A stretch of DNA of 64,000 bases from Sandaracinaceae bacterium (lineage in GTDB: Bacteria > Myxococcota_A > Polyangia > Polyangiales > Houyiibacteriaceae), in NCBI GenBank assembly GCA_020633075.1, contig JACKEI010000003.1:310001-374000 (forward strand). The letters run 5' to 3'. The translations under genes were made by a program, and so were the position numbers. Of this stretch, positions 35,048 through 43,513 are shown piece by piece. Each line of letters begins with the position of its first letter. Position 1 is the first letter of the stretch. The notes beneath the pieces were generated by a model that saw nothing but the letters and a program-made list of their open reading frames with translations, made no database searches and was not told the DNA's origin.

Positions 35048-36027
35048 GGGGCGCCCTCCTGCTCTTCGATGACCACGTCGTAGTGCGTCCGCAGCTCGGC
35101 CATGCGGGTGCGGACGGCCTCCTCTTGGCGAGCGTCGCGGTAAGCACCGAGGATGCGGGCGCGCGCTTCGTCGAGCGTGGGAGGCGTCGCGGCTCGTCGC
35201 TCGCGCAGCCACACGAAGTGGAGGCCGAAGGACGACTCGAAGGGCCCGGACCAGGCACCGAGGGGGGCGTCGGCCAGGTTGCTCGCCAGCGCGCCTCCCA
35301 GGCGGCGTCCGAGCTCCTCGCCGCTCACCCAGCGGTCTCCGGGCGAGTAGAGCAGCGGGTCGCTGAGCGCCGCTGCCTGCTCGGGAGGGACATGCTCCGC
35401 GGCCAAGCGCCGCTGCATTGCGGCGGCCACCTCGGCCAGCGCCTCACCGTGCCGCTGTCGGCTCAGGAAGAGGTCCACGTAGCGGTAGCGCGGGGGCGCC
35501 ATGAAGCGCTCGGGGTGCGCGTCGCGGAAGGCCAGCAGGGTCTCGTCGTCCACCGGGGCGCTCCGCACGTCGCTCGTGAGCAGGCGCTCGGCGCGGGCCA
35601 CCAAGCGGCGGCGCACGATCAGGTCGGTGCGCTGCATGTCGAGTGACAGCGCCTCCTCGAGCAGCTCCGCGTCGTCTTCGCCGGCGGCCGGTTCACCCGT
35701 CTCGGTCAACGGCTGGGGCTCGCCCCGCGCGAAGCGCAGGTTGCTCACCAGCCGCCCGCGGATGACCGGATCCGTGCGCGCCCAGCCGAGCGCGAGGCCC
35801 TCCTCGACGAGGATCGCGGCGTCCACGCGCAGCTCGCGCTCTGCGGCCGAGAGGCCGGGAGGAACCACCACGCGTACGGACGGCCGCTCTTCGGACGCAC
35901 GCGAGAGCGCGCGCTGCCCCACCAACAACGCGAGGCCGAGCACGAAGAAGTGCACGACGGGAGCCCGCAGAAGTGCGAGCGCGAGGCGCCGAGCCCGAGC
36001 GCGGCGGCTGTCCTGGGGTTGCGACAA
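35044..36027 (-). CDS. Membrane-anchored parvulin-type peptidyl-prolyl isomerase-like protein
   Basis: 327 residues from a TTG at 36027, two bases after the stop of the DUF3604 gene; a GTG about 75 bases further in is an alternative. A typical N-terminus of the RAPVVHFFVLGLALL type (many homologues: LLREPLVHFL) anchors it in the membrane. The remainder fits the PrsA/PpiD-like layout, with SurA-like helices (ELLEEALSLDMQRTDLIVRRRLVARAERLL) and a parvulin domain in DPLLYSPGDRWVSGEELGRRLGGALASNLADAPLGAWSGPFESSFGLHFVWLRER, where the family consensus is ...G-P-x-x-S-x-F-G-x-H-x-V. It would assist folding of exported proteins of this operon. Confidence 0.85.
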   Translation of the reverse strand: MSQPQDSRRARARRLALALLRAPVVHFFVLGLALLVGQRALSRASEERPSVRVVVPPGLSAAERELRVDAAILVEEGLALGWARTDPVIRGRLVSNLRFARGEPQPLTETGEPAAGEDDAELLEEALSLDMQRTDLIVRRRLVARAERLLTSDVRSAPVDDETLLAFRDAHPERFMAPPRYRYVDLFLSRQRHGEALAEVAAAMQRRLAAEHVPPEQAAALSDPLLYSPGDRWVSGEELGRRLGGALASNLADAPLGAWSGPFESSFGLHFVWLRERRAATPPTLDEARARILGAYRDARQEEAVRTRMAELRTHYDVVIEEQEGAP

Positions 36028-36029
36028 AG

Positions 36030-37961
36030 TCAGCTGCCGGGGAGGTACCAGATGGGCGAGCTCCAGGCGCGCTCCTGGACCACCGGGGAGATGGTGTCGC
36101 GGCAGCAGCTCTCGAAGGCCTCGGGGACCGTGCTGGGCGAGCTGCAGTCGATGTTGGCGGCGTTGCACACGTAGGTCGACCAGCGGCAGGTGGGGTTCTC
36201 CACCACGCGCACGTAGTAGTAGGCGGCGACGGTGGGGTCGAAGTCCGGGTCGGTCCACACCGTGCACAGCGAGTCGAAGCCGCTGCCCGAGGTCTCGCAG
36301 GTGGCGAGGTCAACGCTGGCGCCGTTGTTGGGGTCGCCCGCCACTTCGTAGATGGTGGTCTGTGGCTCGCCCGCGTCGTCCACGTAGCCCTTGATGACCT
36401 GCATGCGCTGCAGGGGCGTGGCGGGGTCCAGGTCATCCCCTGCGTCGCGCAGGGCCGAGATGGCGAAGGTGGGCGCGCCACCTGCCGGTGGGCGCGCGGC
36501 CAACGTCCCACCCATGGGGACGCCCTCGCCATAGCCTGCGGTGGCGAAGGCCTCGCCGCTCTGCTCGCAGAGCGTTGCAGAGTACGACCAGCCCCCGAAG
36601 AAGCGCAGCAGGATGCGTGGGCCGGAGGTCGCGTAGGCTTCGCGGCGGCGCATCGCGCCGAACAGGGCCTCGCGCGAGTTCTCCTCGGCCCACAGCACGG
36701 CCAGGCCGCCGCCATTGAACTCGATCACGTCCGGCACGGACGCGACGAGGTCACGCGAGTTGGTGCCCGCGCCCCCGTGCCCCGAGAAGGTGGTCTCCGA
36801 GGTGGCGCCCGGGGTCGCCATGTGCGTGTCCGTGCTGCCGATGATCCCGTAGTGGAAGGGGTTGGCCTCCAGCGTCTCCTGGTAGTGCAGGCCGCGCGCC
36901 AGCGTGGGCCGCACGAAGTCCCGGTCCTGGGGGTCCGAGGTCAGGCCCAGCACGGGGTTGCTGAGGTTGCTGTACGGCAGGAACTCGAAGTCGCACAGCT
37001 CGTCACCCGAGTCGATGGAGCGGTCGCACTCGCTCGCGCCCTTGTGCTGGATGATCTCCACCAGCGGCTCCATGAACTCGCGCTCGCGCGCGTAGGCCGC
37101 GGTGAAGGGCGCGCCGTTGGCCATGATCTCCTGGAACATGAGCCCGTTGGAGAGGTTGCTGTTGTGCGGGATGGTCAGCACGTCGCAGATGCCGCCGACG
37201 TCGAGGCAGCCCGTGCGCAGGCCGGCCCACAGCTGCTCGGGGGTGGACCCGTCGAAGTAGCCGAAGGGTTTGCGCGGGACCTCGTGGTTCCGGAAGATGA
37301 CGTTGCGGTGCAGGTTCGCGCTGCCCGGCGAGCCGGACCACTCGTAGCCCACGAACGACGTGAAGGTGCACGCGTCGCTGCGGTCGTAGGCCGCCTCGGC
37401 GGCGTCTTGGATCTCCTGCCAGAGCGCGACGGTCGCCTCGTCGCAGTCCACCCCGCCGATGCCGCACACCGCTGGGTAGTTGGCGCCGATGGCGAGCCGC
37501 AGGTTCAGCGAGAAGAAGGTGTTGTCCGGGTCGTCGCGGAACGCCTGGCAGAGCTCACTGTCGTAGCCCGCGATGTTCTCGTGCTCGCACGCGTAGATGG
37601 TGCCGAGGAACTCCGCGTGGTCGGACAGCGCCACGAAGTCGAGAGGCCGACCCAGGACGCGGGTCCGTAGGGCGTTGCCGTCGGTGTCGTACGGCTGGAT
37701 TCCGAGCTCTTCGCCGCGTGCGAAGCGGTATGCGTCCGACGGGCGCAGGCGCGTGCCCTGCATGTTGGCGTCCAGCGAGGCGGCCGTGTGCACGTGGGTG
37801 TCCCCGAAGTACGCGTTGCGCAGGGGGTTCTGATCCACGCAGCGTCCGAGGACCTCGACGCGCGAGTCGCGGCCGTCTCCGCCACACGCTCCAAGCAGCA
37901 GCCCCAAGAGGACGGGGAGGATGGGGAGCGACGAAGTGAGGGTGCGAGCTGAGCCGTGCAT
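36030..37961 (-). CDS. DUF3604 family lipoprotein (amidohydrolase-like)
   Basis: 643 residues from the ATG at 37961, whose leader ends LLLGAC|GG, a good lipobox; the frame also runs 22 codons further upstream. DUF3604 proteins resemble PHP/metallo-dependent hydrolases: AYFGDTHVHTAASLDA at the start gives an HxH pair, followed by VALSDHAEFLG, TFTSFVGYEWSG, NLHRNVIFRN, VLTIPHNSN and GIIGSTDTHMATPG, all typical DUF3604 blocks with metal-ligand His and Asp. The enzymatic reaction of the family is unknown. It heads a co-directional set with the PPIase and HupE genes, where stops and starts nearly touch, so the three act together, perhaps in an envelope hydrolysis/transport task. Confidence 0.95.
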   Translation of the reverse strand: MHGSARTLTSSLPILPVLLGLLLGACGGDGRDSRVEVLGRCVDQNPLRNAYFGDTHVHTAASLDANMQGTRLRPSDAYRFARGEELGIQPYDTDGNALRTRVLGRPLDFVALSDHAEFLGTIYACEHENIAGYDSELCQAFRDDPDNTFFSLNLRLAIGANYPAVCGIGGVDCDEATVALWQEIQDAAEAAYDRSDACTFTSFVGYEWSGSPGSANLHRNVIFRNHEVPRKPFGYFDGSTPEQLWAGLRTGCLDVGGICDVLTIPHNSNLSNGLMFQEIMANGAPFTAAYAREREFMEPLVEIIQHKGASECDRSIDSGDELCDFEFLPYSNLSNPVLGLTSDPQDRDFVRPTLARGLHYQETLEANPFHYGIIGSTDTHMATPGATSETTFSGHGGAGTNSRDLVASVPDVIEFNGGGLAVLWAEENSREALFGAMRRREAYATSGPRILLRFFGGWSYSATLCEQSGEAFATAGYGEGVPMGGTLAARPPAGGAPTFAISALRDAGDDLDPATPLQRMQVIKGYVDDAGEPQTTIYEVAGDPNNGASVDLATCETSGSGFDSLCTVWTDPDFDPTVAAYYYVRVVENPTCRWSTYVCNAANIDCSSPSTVPEAFESCCRDTISPVVQERAWSSPIWYLPGS

Positions 37962-38025
37962 GGAACCGCGATTCTGCGGGATGGTTGCAATGATTGCCAC
38001 CTTCGGGGCATGGTGCGCCCCGCGC

Positions 38026-38709
38026 ATGTCTCACTCTACGCCCCCTGTGGCCAATGGCACGCTCGCCATCACGCTCGACCGCCTGCGAGCCGCCCCGGTG
38101 GTCATCGCCACCCACAACGCGGGCAAGACCGGCGAGCTCCAGGCGCTGCTCGCCACCCTGGGGGTGCGAGGTGACGGTGCGGCGGCCCTCGGCCTACCGG
38201 AGCCCGCGGAGACGGAAGACAGCTTCACGGGGAACGCGCTGCTCAAGGCGCGCGCCGCCGCCGAGGCATCCGGGCGCGTCGCCATCGCCGACGACTCGGG
38301 GGTGTGCGTCGACGCGCTCGCGGGCGAGCCCGGCATCTTCACGGCGCGTTGGGCTGGAGAGCCCCGGGACTGGCAGCGCGCGATGGCGCGGGTGGAGCTG
38401 GAGCTCGCCAAGCGCGGTGCCGTGCTGGCGCCCGCGCGCGGGGCTTCGTTTGCGTGTGCGCTCGCCATCGCGACCCCCGAGGGCGACTCGCTCACCGTCG
38501 AAGGACGCGTCCCGGGCACGCTCGTCTGGCCGCCGCGCGGGAACCTCGGCGCGGGCTTCGAGCCCATGTTCCTGGCCCAAGGGCAGCAGCTGACGTACGG
38601 CGAGATGGAGCCCGAGGTGCGGGCCGCCATCAACCACCGCGCCGCCGCGTTCCAGCTGCTCTGTGAGGCCCTCGGGACCGCGCCGCAGGGGGCGCACGTG
38701 CCCGGCTGA
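38026..38709 (+). CDS. rdgB: RdgB/HAM1 non-canonical purine NTP pyrophosphatase
   Basis: 227 residues from the ATG at 38026 (a longer open frame upstream is not needed). The Ham1/RdgB signature is plain: VIATHNAGKTGELQALL (usual A-T-x-N-x-x-K-x-x-E), ETEDSFTGNALLKARAAAEASGRVAIADDSGVCVDALAGEPGIFTARWAG, and the family's C-terminal block FEPMFL, TYGEMEPE, NHRAAAFQ. It hydrolyses ITP, dITP and XTP to monophosphates, keeping deaminated bases out of DNA. It lies divergent from the DUF3604 gene, with a gap of only 64 bp, so the two probably share the promoter region. A poly-T run at 38756 may end its transcript. Confidence 0.97.
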   Translation: MSHSTPPVANGTLAITLDRLRAAPVVIATHNAGKTGELQALLATLGVRGDGAAALGLPEPAETEDSFTGNALLKARAAAEASGRVAIADDSGVCVDALAGEPGIFTARWAGEPRDWQRAMARVELELAKRGAVLAPARGASFACALAIATPEGDSLTVEGRVPGTLVWPPRGNLGAGFEPMFLAQGQQLTYGEMEPEVRAAINHRAAAFQLLCEALGTAPQGAHVPG

Positions 38710-38741
38710 CGGGTGAGTGCGCGGGGCGCGGCCGCTCCGCT

Positions 38742-38761
38742 CGGCTCCCTGCCGCTTTTTT
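38742..38761 (+). terminator. Candidate rho-independent terminator after rdgB
   Basis: CGGC-TCCCT-GCCG (38742-38754) can form a 4 bp stem, or GCGGC at 38728-38732 can pair with GCCGC at 38751-38755; TTTTTT follows at 38756-38761. T runs of this length are rare in this genome. The stem is short, so it is only a candidate. Confidence 0.35.
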
Positions 38762-38797
38762 GCGTCCGGCGGGACCCTTCGGGTACTGCTCGACGTG

Positions 38798-40111
38798 ATG
38801 CCGTCCCGACCCTCGAAGCGACTGCTCCTGAGCTGTCTCTTGGCGATTGCGCTGCTGCCGACGTGGGCCCACGCCGACCGGCCGCTGCTCTACGCCGTGC
38901 GGCCCGGGGACGCGCTCAGTCTCATCGCGGAGCGCTTCGGGATCACGGTGGCCGAGCTCCGCACGTGGAACGGGATCGAAGGCGACCGCATCCTGGTTGG
39001 TCAGGAGCTCCGGCTGGCCCCAGAAGGCGCGACGCCACCCACGGCTCCGAGCGCCGAGAGCACCACCCCCCCGAGCTCGGAGGCCGCGACAGCCACCGAG
39101 AGCCCGGCCCCCGCGCCGAGCCCGGCCGCGGAGCCGGTGGTCGCCGCGCCGGAGCGCAGCCGCGCGGCACGTCCACAGCCCAACGGGGTCAGCTATCAGG
39201 TGCGCCCGGGCGACACCCTGAGCGGTATCGCCGTGCGGCTGGGGGTGGAGGTCTCCGTCCTGCTGGAACACAACGACGGGCTGGACCCCAACCGGATCCG
39301 CGCAGGGCAGAGGATCTTCGTGCCCGAGGCGCGTCCCGCCGTGGACCTCGAGGTGCAGCGCGGCGACTCGCTCGCGCGCATCGCGGCCCGCCACGAGGTG
39401 AGCGTCGCCGAGATCCTGCGCTGGAACCCCGCGGTCCGACGCCACGGCCTGCGCGCCGGGCGCACCATTCGCCTCTATACGAACGTGCCGCTCAGCCGCA
39501 GCGAGTCCGTCGGGCTGCCCTACAACGGCTCGTTGATCAACCCCGAGCCACTCCCAGACCACCCCCTCTACGTAGTGCGTGAGGCCTCGCGTGCGTTCGG
39601 GACCCTCGAGACGGTGCGCTGGATAAGAGACGCGTTCGAGGTCGTGCGGCGGCAGCATCCGGCTGGCCCGCGCGTGCGCATTCACGACCTCAGCGACAGC
39701 GACGGAGGCGCGCTACGGGACCACCGCAGCCACCAGAGCGGGCGCGACGCGGACATCGCGTTCTTTCGCCGCCACTGCGCACAGAACGAGTGTGGCTTCG
39801 GGAACACCACGCCAGCCCAGCTGGACGTCCGCCGTCAGTGGGCGCTCTTCCATGCCTGGCTGGTGAGTGGTCGCGTCGAGGCCATCTTCATCGACTACAG
39901 CCTACAGCAGCCGCTCTACGAGTACGCGCGCTCCCAGGGCGCCACGCCGGCGCAGCTGCGCGACTGGTTTCAGTACCCCCGTGGACAGAACCACGCGTTC
40001 GGCATCATCCGGCACTTCCCACACCATCGCGACCACCTGCACGTGCGCTTCGTGTGCCCGGACACGGACCGCGAGTGCCGCGCCGGCTGGCGCTTCGCGC
40101 ACGCACATTGA
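38798..40111 (+). CDS. Triple-LysM, MepA-like penicillin-insensitive murein endopeptidase
   Basis: 437 residues from the ATG at 38798. A signal peptide (LLLSCLLAIALLPTWAHA) is followed by three LysM domains: about 32-74 (LYAVRPGDALSLIAERFG), 132-178 (SYQVRPGDTLSGIAVRLG) and 181-226 (VDLEVQRGDSLARIAARHE), with a Pro/Ala/Thr-rich linker between the first two. The C-terminal peptidase M74 (MepA) domain begins about residue 235. Its zinc ligands are seen as HQSGRDADI (H312, D319) and HLH (H413, H415). MepA cleaves the D-Ala-mDAP crosslink of peptidoglycan; the LysMs bind glycan. It is much larger than E. coli MepA owing to the LysMs, a known arrangement in delta-like proteobacteria. Confidence 0.95.
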   Translation: MPSRPSKRLLLSCLLAIALLPTWAHADRPLLYAVRPGDALSLIAERFGITVAELRTWNGIEGDRILVGQELRLAPEGATPPTAPSAESTTPPSSEAATATESPAPAPSPAAEPVVAAPERSRAARPQPNGVSYQVRPGDTLSGIAVRLGVEVSVLLEHNDGLDPNRIRAGQRIFVPEARPAVDLEVQRGDSLARIAARHEVSVAEILRWNPAVRRHGLRAGRTIRLYTNVPLSRSESVGLPYNGSLINPEPLPDHPLYVVREASRAFGTLETVRWIRDAFEVVRRQHPAGPRVRIHDLSDSDGGALRDHRSHQSGRDADIAFFRRHCAQNECGFGNTTPAQLDVRRQWALFHAWLVSGRVEAIFIDYSLQQPLYEYARSQGATPAQLRDWFQYPRGQNHAFGIIRHFPHHRDHLHVRFVCPDTDRECRAGWRFAHAH

Positions 40112-40151
40112 GCGCTGCCGGAGGGGGCGGAATCGACTATCCTCCCGGCCC

Positions 40152-40994
40152 ATGCGCCGCACCGCCACCCGTCCCCGCATCGCCTACGACACCCACGGAG
40201 ACTCGGGCTCCAACGTCCTGCTCATCATGGGACTCGGCATGCGGGGCGAGGTCTGGGCGCCCCAGGTAGCCGCCCTCGCCAAGCAGCACTGCGTCGCCAC
40301 CTACGACCACCGCGGGGTCGGCGCGAGCGAGCCCTCACCCACCGCCCTCTGGACCATGAAGGACATGGCGCGGGACGCGGCGCGCGTCATGGACGACCTG
40401 GGCTGGGAGCGCGCGCACCTCGTGGGCGTGTCCATGGGCGGCATGGTCGCTCAGGAGCTGGCCCTGCTGCACCCGACGCGCTTCATGAGCCTGACCCTCA
40501 TCGCGACCCAGGCGGGCGGCCCGACGGGTTGGACGCCTCCGCCCGACGGCCTGGTGAACTTCCTGCGCTCCTTCGCCGGTGGCGGAGGGCGCCTCGCTGC
40601 GCTGCAGCAGCTACTCTACCCCCCCGAGTTCGTGGCCAGCATGGACGCCGAGAAGATGCAGCAGCAGCTGGCGCTGCGCTTCGGCAAGCCCGCCCCCCGC
40701 GCGACCATCGTCGGGCAGGTCTCCGCCGTGATGCGCCACGACACCCGCTCGCGGCTGGTTCGGCTGCGCCTGCCCTGCTTGGTCGTGCGTCCCGGCAAGG
40801 ACCGCCTGGTGCATCCGTCCCGCAGCGAAGACCTCGCGCGCCTCATCCCGGGCGCGGAGCTGGTCTCGCTCGACGACGCCGGTCACGGTGTCACGTTCCA
40901 GTGTGCCGAGGCGCTGAACGCCTTGCTCCTCTCCCACTTCGCCATGGCCGAAGGTCTCGCCGTGGGCGCTCACGCGCCCTCGGTCTGGAACTGA
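40152..40994 (+). CDS. Alpha/beta hydrolase
   Basis: 280 residues from the ATG at 40152. The fold is complete: LLIMGLGMRGEVWAPQV (oxyanion region), TYDHRGVGASEPS, nucleophile elbow GVSMGGMVAQELALLHP, an acid near VVRPGKDRLVHP, and the base in LDDAGHGVTFQCAE. It fits the esterase/3-oxoadipate-enol-lactonase-like group, but sequence alone does not tell the substrate. It ends about 50 bp before the acyl-CoA dehydrogenase gene on the same strand, and the two could be co-transcribed. Confidence 0.9.
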   Translation: MRRTATRPRIAYDTHGDSGSNVLLIMGLGMRGEVWAPQVAALAKQHCVATYDHRGVGASEPSPTALWTMKDMARDAARVMDDLGWERAHLVGVSMGGMVAQELALLHPTRFMSLTLIATQAGGPTGWTPPPDGLVNFLRSFAGGGGRLAALQQLLYPPEFVASMDAEKMQQQLALRFGKPAPRATIVGQVSAVMRHDTRSRLVRLRLPCLVVRPGKDRLVHPSRSEDLARLIPGAELVSLDDAGHGVTFQCAEALNALLLSHFAMAEGLAVGAHAPSVWN

Positions 40995-41041
40995 CGCGCC
41001 GACAACCCCCCACTGCGGGCCGACCGGCCCGTGAGCGACTC

Positions 41042-42220
41042 ATGAACGACATCTTCAACCCCTCCCCCGAGCACCAACAGCTGCGCGAGATGCTGCGCGC
41101 CTTCGCCGAGCGCGAGGTCGAGCCCCAAGCCCTCGAGCACGACCGCACGGAGACCTTCAACCTGCCGCTCTTTCGCAAGCTCGGTGAGCTCGGCATGCTG
41201 GGCGTCACGCTTGGTGAAGAGGTGGGGGGCGCGGGCCTGGACGCGACCGCGGCCGTCATCGCGCACGAGGAGCTCGCCGCAGCCGACCCGGCCTTCACGC
41301 TCTCGTACTTGGCGCACGCCATGCTGTTCGCCAACAACCTGTACGTGAACGGCACCGAAGCGCAGCGCATGCGCTACTTGCCTTCCGCCTGCTCCGGCGA
41401 GCGCATCGGAGGCATGTGCATGAGCGAGCCCGGCGCCGGCACGGACGTCATGGGCCTGCGCACCGAGGCGCGCCGCGAGGGAGACCACTACGTGCTCAAC
41501 GGCGCCAAGATGTGGATCACCAACGGCGCGATCTCGAAGAGCGAGCTGGGGGATGTCTTCTTGGTCTACGCGCGCGTCAAGGGCGCCGAGCGGAGCCAGG
41601 TGTCCATGTTCCTGGTGGAGAAGGGCTACAAGGGTTTCTCGCTGGGCCAGAAGCTGGAAGACAAGTGCGGCATGCGCGCGTCGTCCACGGCCGAGCTGGT
41701 CTTCGAGGACTGCGTCGTGCCCGTCGAGAACCTGGTCGGACAAGAAGGGCACGCGACCATCTGCATGATGCGCAACCTGGAGCTGGAGCGTCTCACGCTG
41801 GCCGCCATGAGCCTCGGCATCGCGCGGCGCAGCATCGAGATCATGAACCGCTATGCGCGTGAGCGCGTGAGCTTCGGAAAGACGCTGGACCACTTCGGGC
41901 AGATTCAGCGCCACATCGCGGAGAGCTACGCGGAGTACATGGCGGGGCGTGCGTACGTCTACAACACGGCGTCCCACATGAACCTCAAGGAGCCGGGGCA
42001 CCGCTTGGACTCCGACGGGGTGAAGCTCTACTGCGCCACCATGGCCAAGAACGTGGCCGACCGCGCCATGCAGGTGCTGGGCGGCTATGGCTACATGGGC
42101 GAGTACCACGTGGAGCGCCTGTGGCGTGACGCCAAGCTGCTGGAGATCGGTGGCGGCACGCTCGAGGCGCACCACAAGAACATGACGCGCGACCTCGCTT
42201 CCGTGGAGAAGATCCTCTAG
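41042..42220 (+). CDS. Acyl-CoA dehydrogenase, isovaleryl-CoA-dehydrogenase-like
   Basis: 392 residues. The ACAD blocks are clear: GMCMSEPGAGTDVMGLRTEA (family M-[ST]-E-P-x-A-G-S-D), YVLNGAKMWITNG, the FAD-binding ENLVGQEGHA and QVLGGYGYMGEYHVERLWRDAKLLEIGGGT. Where the usual enzymes have an Y-E-G-T catalytic Glu, this one has G-G-G-T, but it has Glu249 in NLELERLTLA, the position used as base by isovaleryl-CoA dehydrogenase. It therefore probably acts in leucine degradation or on a similar branched acyl-CoA. No other leucine genes are adjacent. Confidence 0.93.
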   Translation: MNDIFNPSPEHQQLREMLRAFAEREVEPQALEHDRTETFNLPLFRKLGELGMLGVTLGEEVGGAGLDATAAVIAHEELAAADPAFTLSYLAHAMLFANNLYVNGTEAQRMRYLPSACSGERIGGMCMSEPGAGTDVMGLRTEARREGDHYVLNGAKMWITNGAISKSELGDVFLVYARVKGAERSQVSMFLVEKGYKGFSLGQKLEDKCGMRASSTAELVFEDCVVPVENLVGQEGHATICMMRNLELERLTLAAMSLGIARRSIEIMNRYARERVSFGKTLDHFGQIQRHIAESYAEYMAGRAYVYNTASHMNLKEPGHRLDSDGVKLYCATMAKNVADRAMQVLGGYGYMGEYHVERLWRDAKLLEIGGGTLEAHHKNMTRDLASVEKIL

Positions 42221-42262
42221 CGCGCAGCCCCTCTGGGCTCTCGCGGCACGGACCCGTACGCC

Positions 42263-42763
42263 ATGGCGCAACTCCCCGACAAGCAGGCGGTCATCGCCGC
42301 CCTCCGGGCAGAGCTCGAGGGGCGCATCGCGCGCGCAGCGGCCCGTGCCGAGCAAGCGCGCGCGGACGCGACGCACGAAGAGGCCCGGGCCGAGAACGAC
42401 AAGGACACACGCGGGCTCGAGACCTCGTACCTGGCGCGCGGGCAGGCGCAGCGCGCGGAGGAGCTGGTCGAAGCGCTGCACCGCGTCCGGCTGCTCGCGC
42501 CGCGCAGCTACGGCGAGGATGATCCCATCGGGCTCGGCGCGCTCGTGTGCGCGGAGCTCGAAGACGGCGAGGCGCGCACCTTCTTCCTCCTGGACGTTGC
42601 CGGGGGCACGGAGGTCACGCTCGACCCCTCCGCACCCCCCGTCTGGGTGGTCAGCCCTTCGTCACCCGTGGGACGTGCGCTGGTGGGTCGCTTGGTCGGA
42701 GACGAGGTCACCATCGCGCGCGCGGGCGCACCCCGCACGTACGACATCGTGGCTGTGGCCTGA
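42263..42763 (+). CDS. Gre-factor-like (GreA/GreB family) protein
   Basis: 166 residues from the ATG at 42263, 42 bp after the dehydrogenase. An N-terminal coiled coil carries an acidic stretch (RADATHEEARAENDKDTRGLE) at its tip, where true Gre factors place the acidic residues that enter the RNA polymerase secondary channel. After SYLARGQAQRAEELVEALHRVRLL comes a C-terminal GreA/GreB FKBP-like domain ending VVSPSSPVGRALVGRLVGDEVTIAR, with the SPxSPxGxALxG-x-x-GD signature. It could bind RNA polymerase, cleaving or modulating paused complexes. It converges with the beta'-like gene next to it, only about 20 bp apart. The basic patch residues cannot be assessed here. Confidence 0.88.
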   Translation: MAQLPDKQAVIAALRAELEGRIARAAARAEQARADATHEEARAENDKDTRGLETSYLARGQAQRAEELVEALHRVRLLAPRSYGEDDPIGLGALVCAELEDGEARTFFLLDVAGGTEVTLDPSAPPVWVVSPSSPVGRALVGRLVGDEVTIARAGAPRTYDIVAVA

Positions 42764-42783
42764 GCGGCTGGCCTCGCGCGCGC

Positions 42784-43452
42784 TCAGCGCGCGACCACCA
42801 CGAAGCCCAGCGCGGCGAGCAGCGCCAGCGTCAGGTGGGTGTCCTCGTCGTCGGCCCACACCGGATCGAAGCCGGGGCCCGCAGCCCGCTCGTCCAGTCG
42901 GAGGAGGCGCGCCCAGCGCTGCTCGGGGGTCGCTCCGAGGGCGCTGCGCAGAGAGCCCTCGGGGCTCAGGAACAGGGCGTCGATGCTGGCACGCAGCGCC
43001 GTGTAGGCCTCGCGAAACGCGTTGGGACAATCCGCCGCGGCGAGCGCGTGGTTGGCGTGCAGCACGGCGGCGTAGCGCGCGGTCAGCGGGTGCGGCGCCG
43101 TCTCCGGTGTGCTCGGCCGCAGCCCGGCCGGGAGCACGGGCAGCTGCCGTAGCGCGTCGAGCGGGCCGCGCAGTGGGTGTGCCACGGGGGTGCGCAGCGT
43201 GATGCGCCCGAAGCGTCGGTCTCGCTCGGTGGGGCGCCGGGCGCCCGGCTCGGGTCGGTCGAAGATGCGCGGGCACGCGAGCCCCCGCGCGAAGAACTCG
43301 CCATCGTCGTCGTACTCGCGCCCCTCCTGGACCTCCACACAGTCGGCGAGCGCGTCCGCGGAGATGGGGGCCAGTCGGTAGCGGGCGGGTGGGTACGTGT
43401 CGGGCGGCATCCCGAGCAGGGCCCAGTGAGGGTCGAAGGTGGGTCTCGCCAC
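42784..43452 (-). CDS. Compact RNA polymerase beta' (RpoC) N-terminal-like protein, no zinc ribbon
   Basis: 222 residues, intact. Blocks resembling the N-terminal part of RpoC appear in order: YRLAPISADAL (25-35; beta' IKIALASPDMI), ARGLACPRIFD (55-65; DGLFCARIFG), RRFGRITLRTPVAHP (79-93; RRERMGHIELASPTAHIW), LPVLPAGLRP (104-113; LPVLPPDLRP), LTARYAAVLHANHAL (123-137; LNDLYRRVINRNNRL) and AFREAYTALRASIDALF (145-161; RMLQEAVDALL). The four-cysteine zinc ribbon that beta' has between the second and third blocks is missing, and the long stretch between the third and fourth is reduced to about ten residues. The last 60 residues have no beta' counterpart that I see. It may be a clamp mimic that binds polymerase or its partners; that is inference. 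Confidence 0.7.
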   Translation of the reverse strand: MARPTFDPHWALLGMPPDTYPPARYRLAPISADALADCVEVQEGREYDDDGEFFARGLACPRIFDRPEPGARRPTERDRRFGRITLRTPVAHPLRGPLDALRQLPVLPAGLRPSTPETAPHPLTARYAAVLHANHALAAADCPNAFREAYTALRASIDALFLSPEGSLRSALGATPEQRWARLLRLDERAAGPGFDPVWADDEDTHLTLALLAALGFVVVAR

Positions 43453-43513
43453 GCGAGAGTCCTAGCACGCCAAGGCGCAGGATTCGCGTCGCGCTCTGTG
43501 ATATCCCTCCGCG

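Noticed and set aside
42784..43452. The beta'-like gene as a decayed rpoC fragment
   Set aside because: The frame is intact, the zinc ribbon is absent with flanking blocks kept in order, and a unique C-terminus follows. A pseudogene would be expected to show frameshifts.
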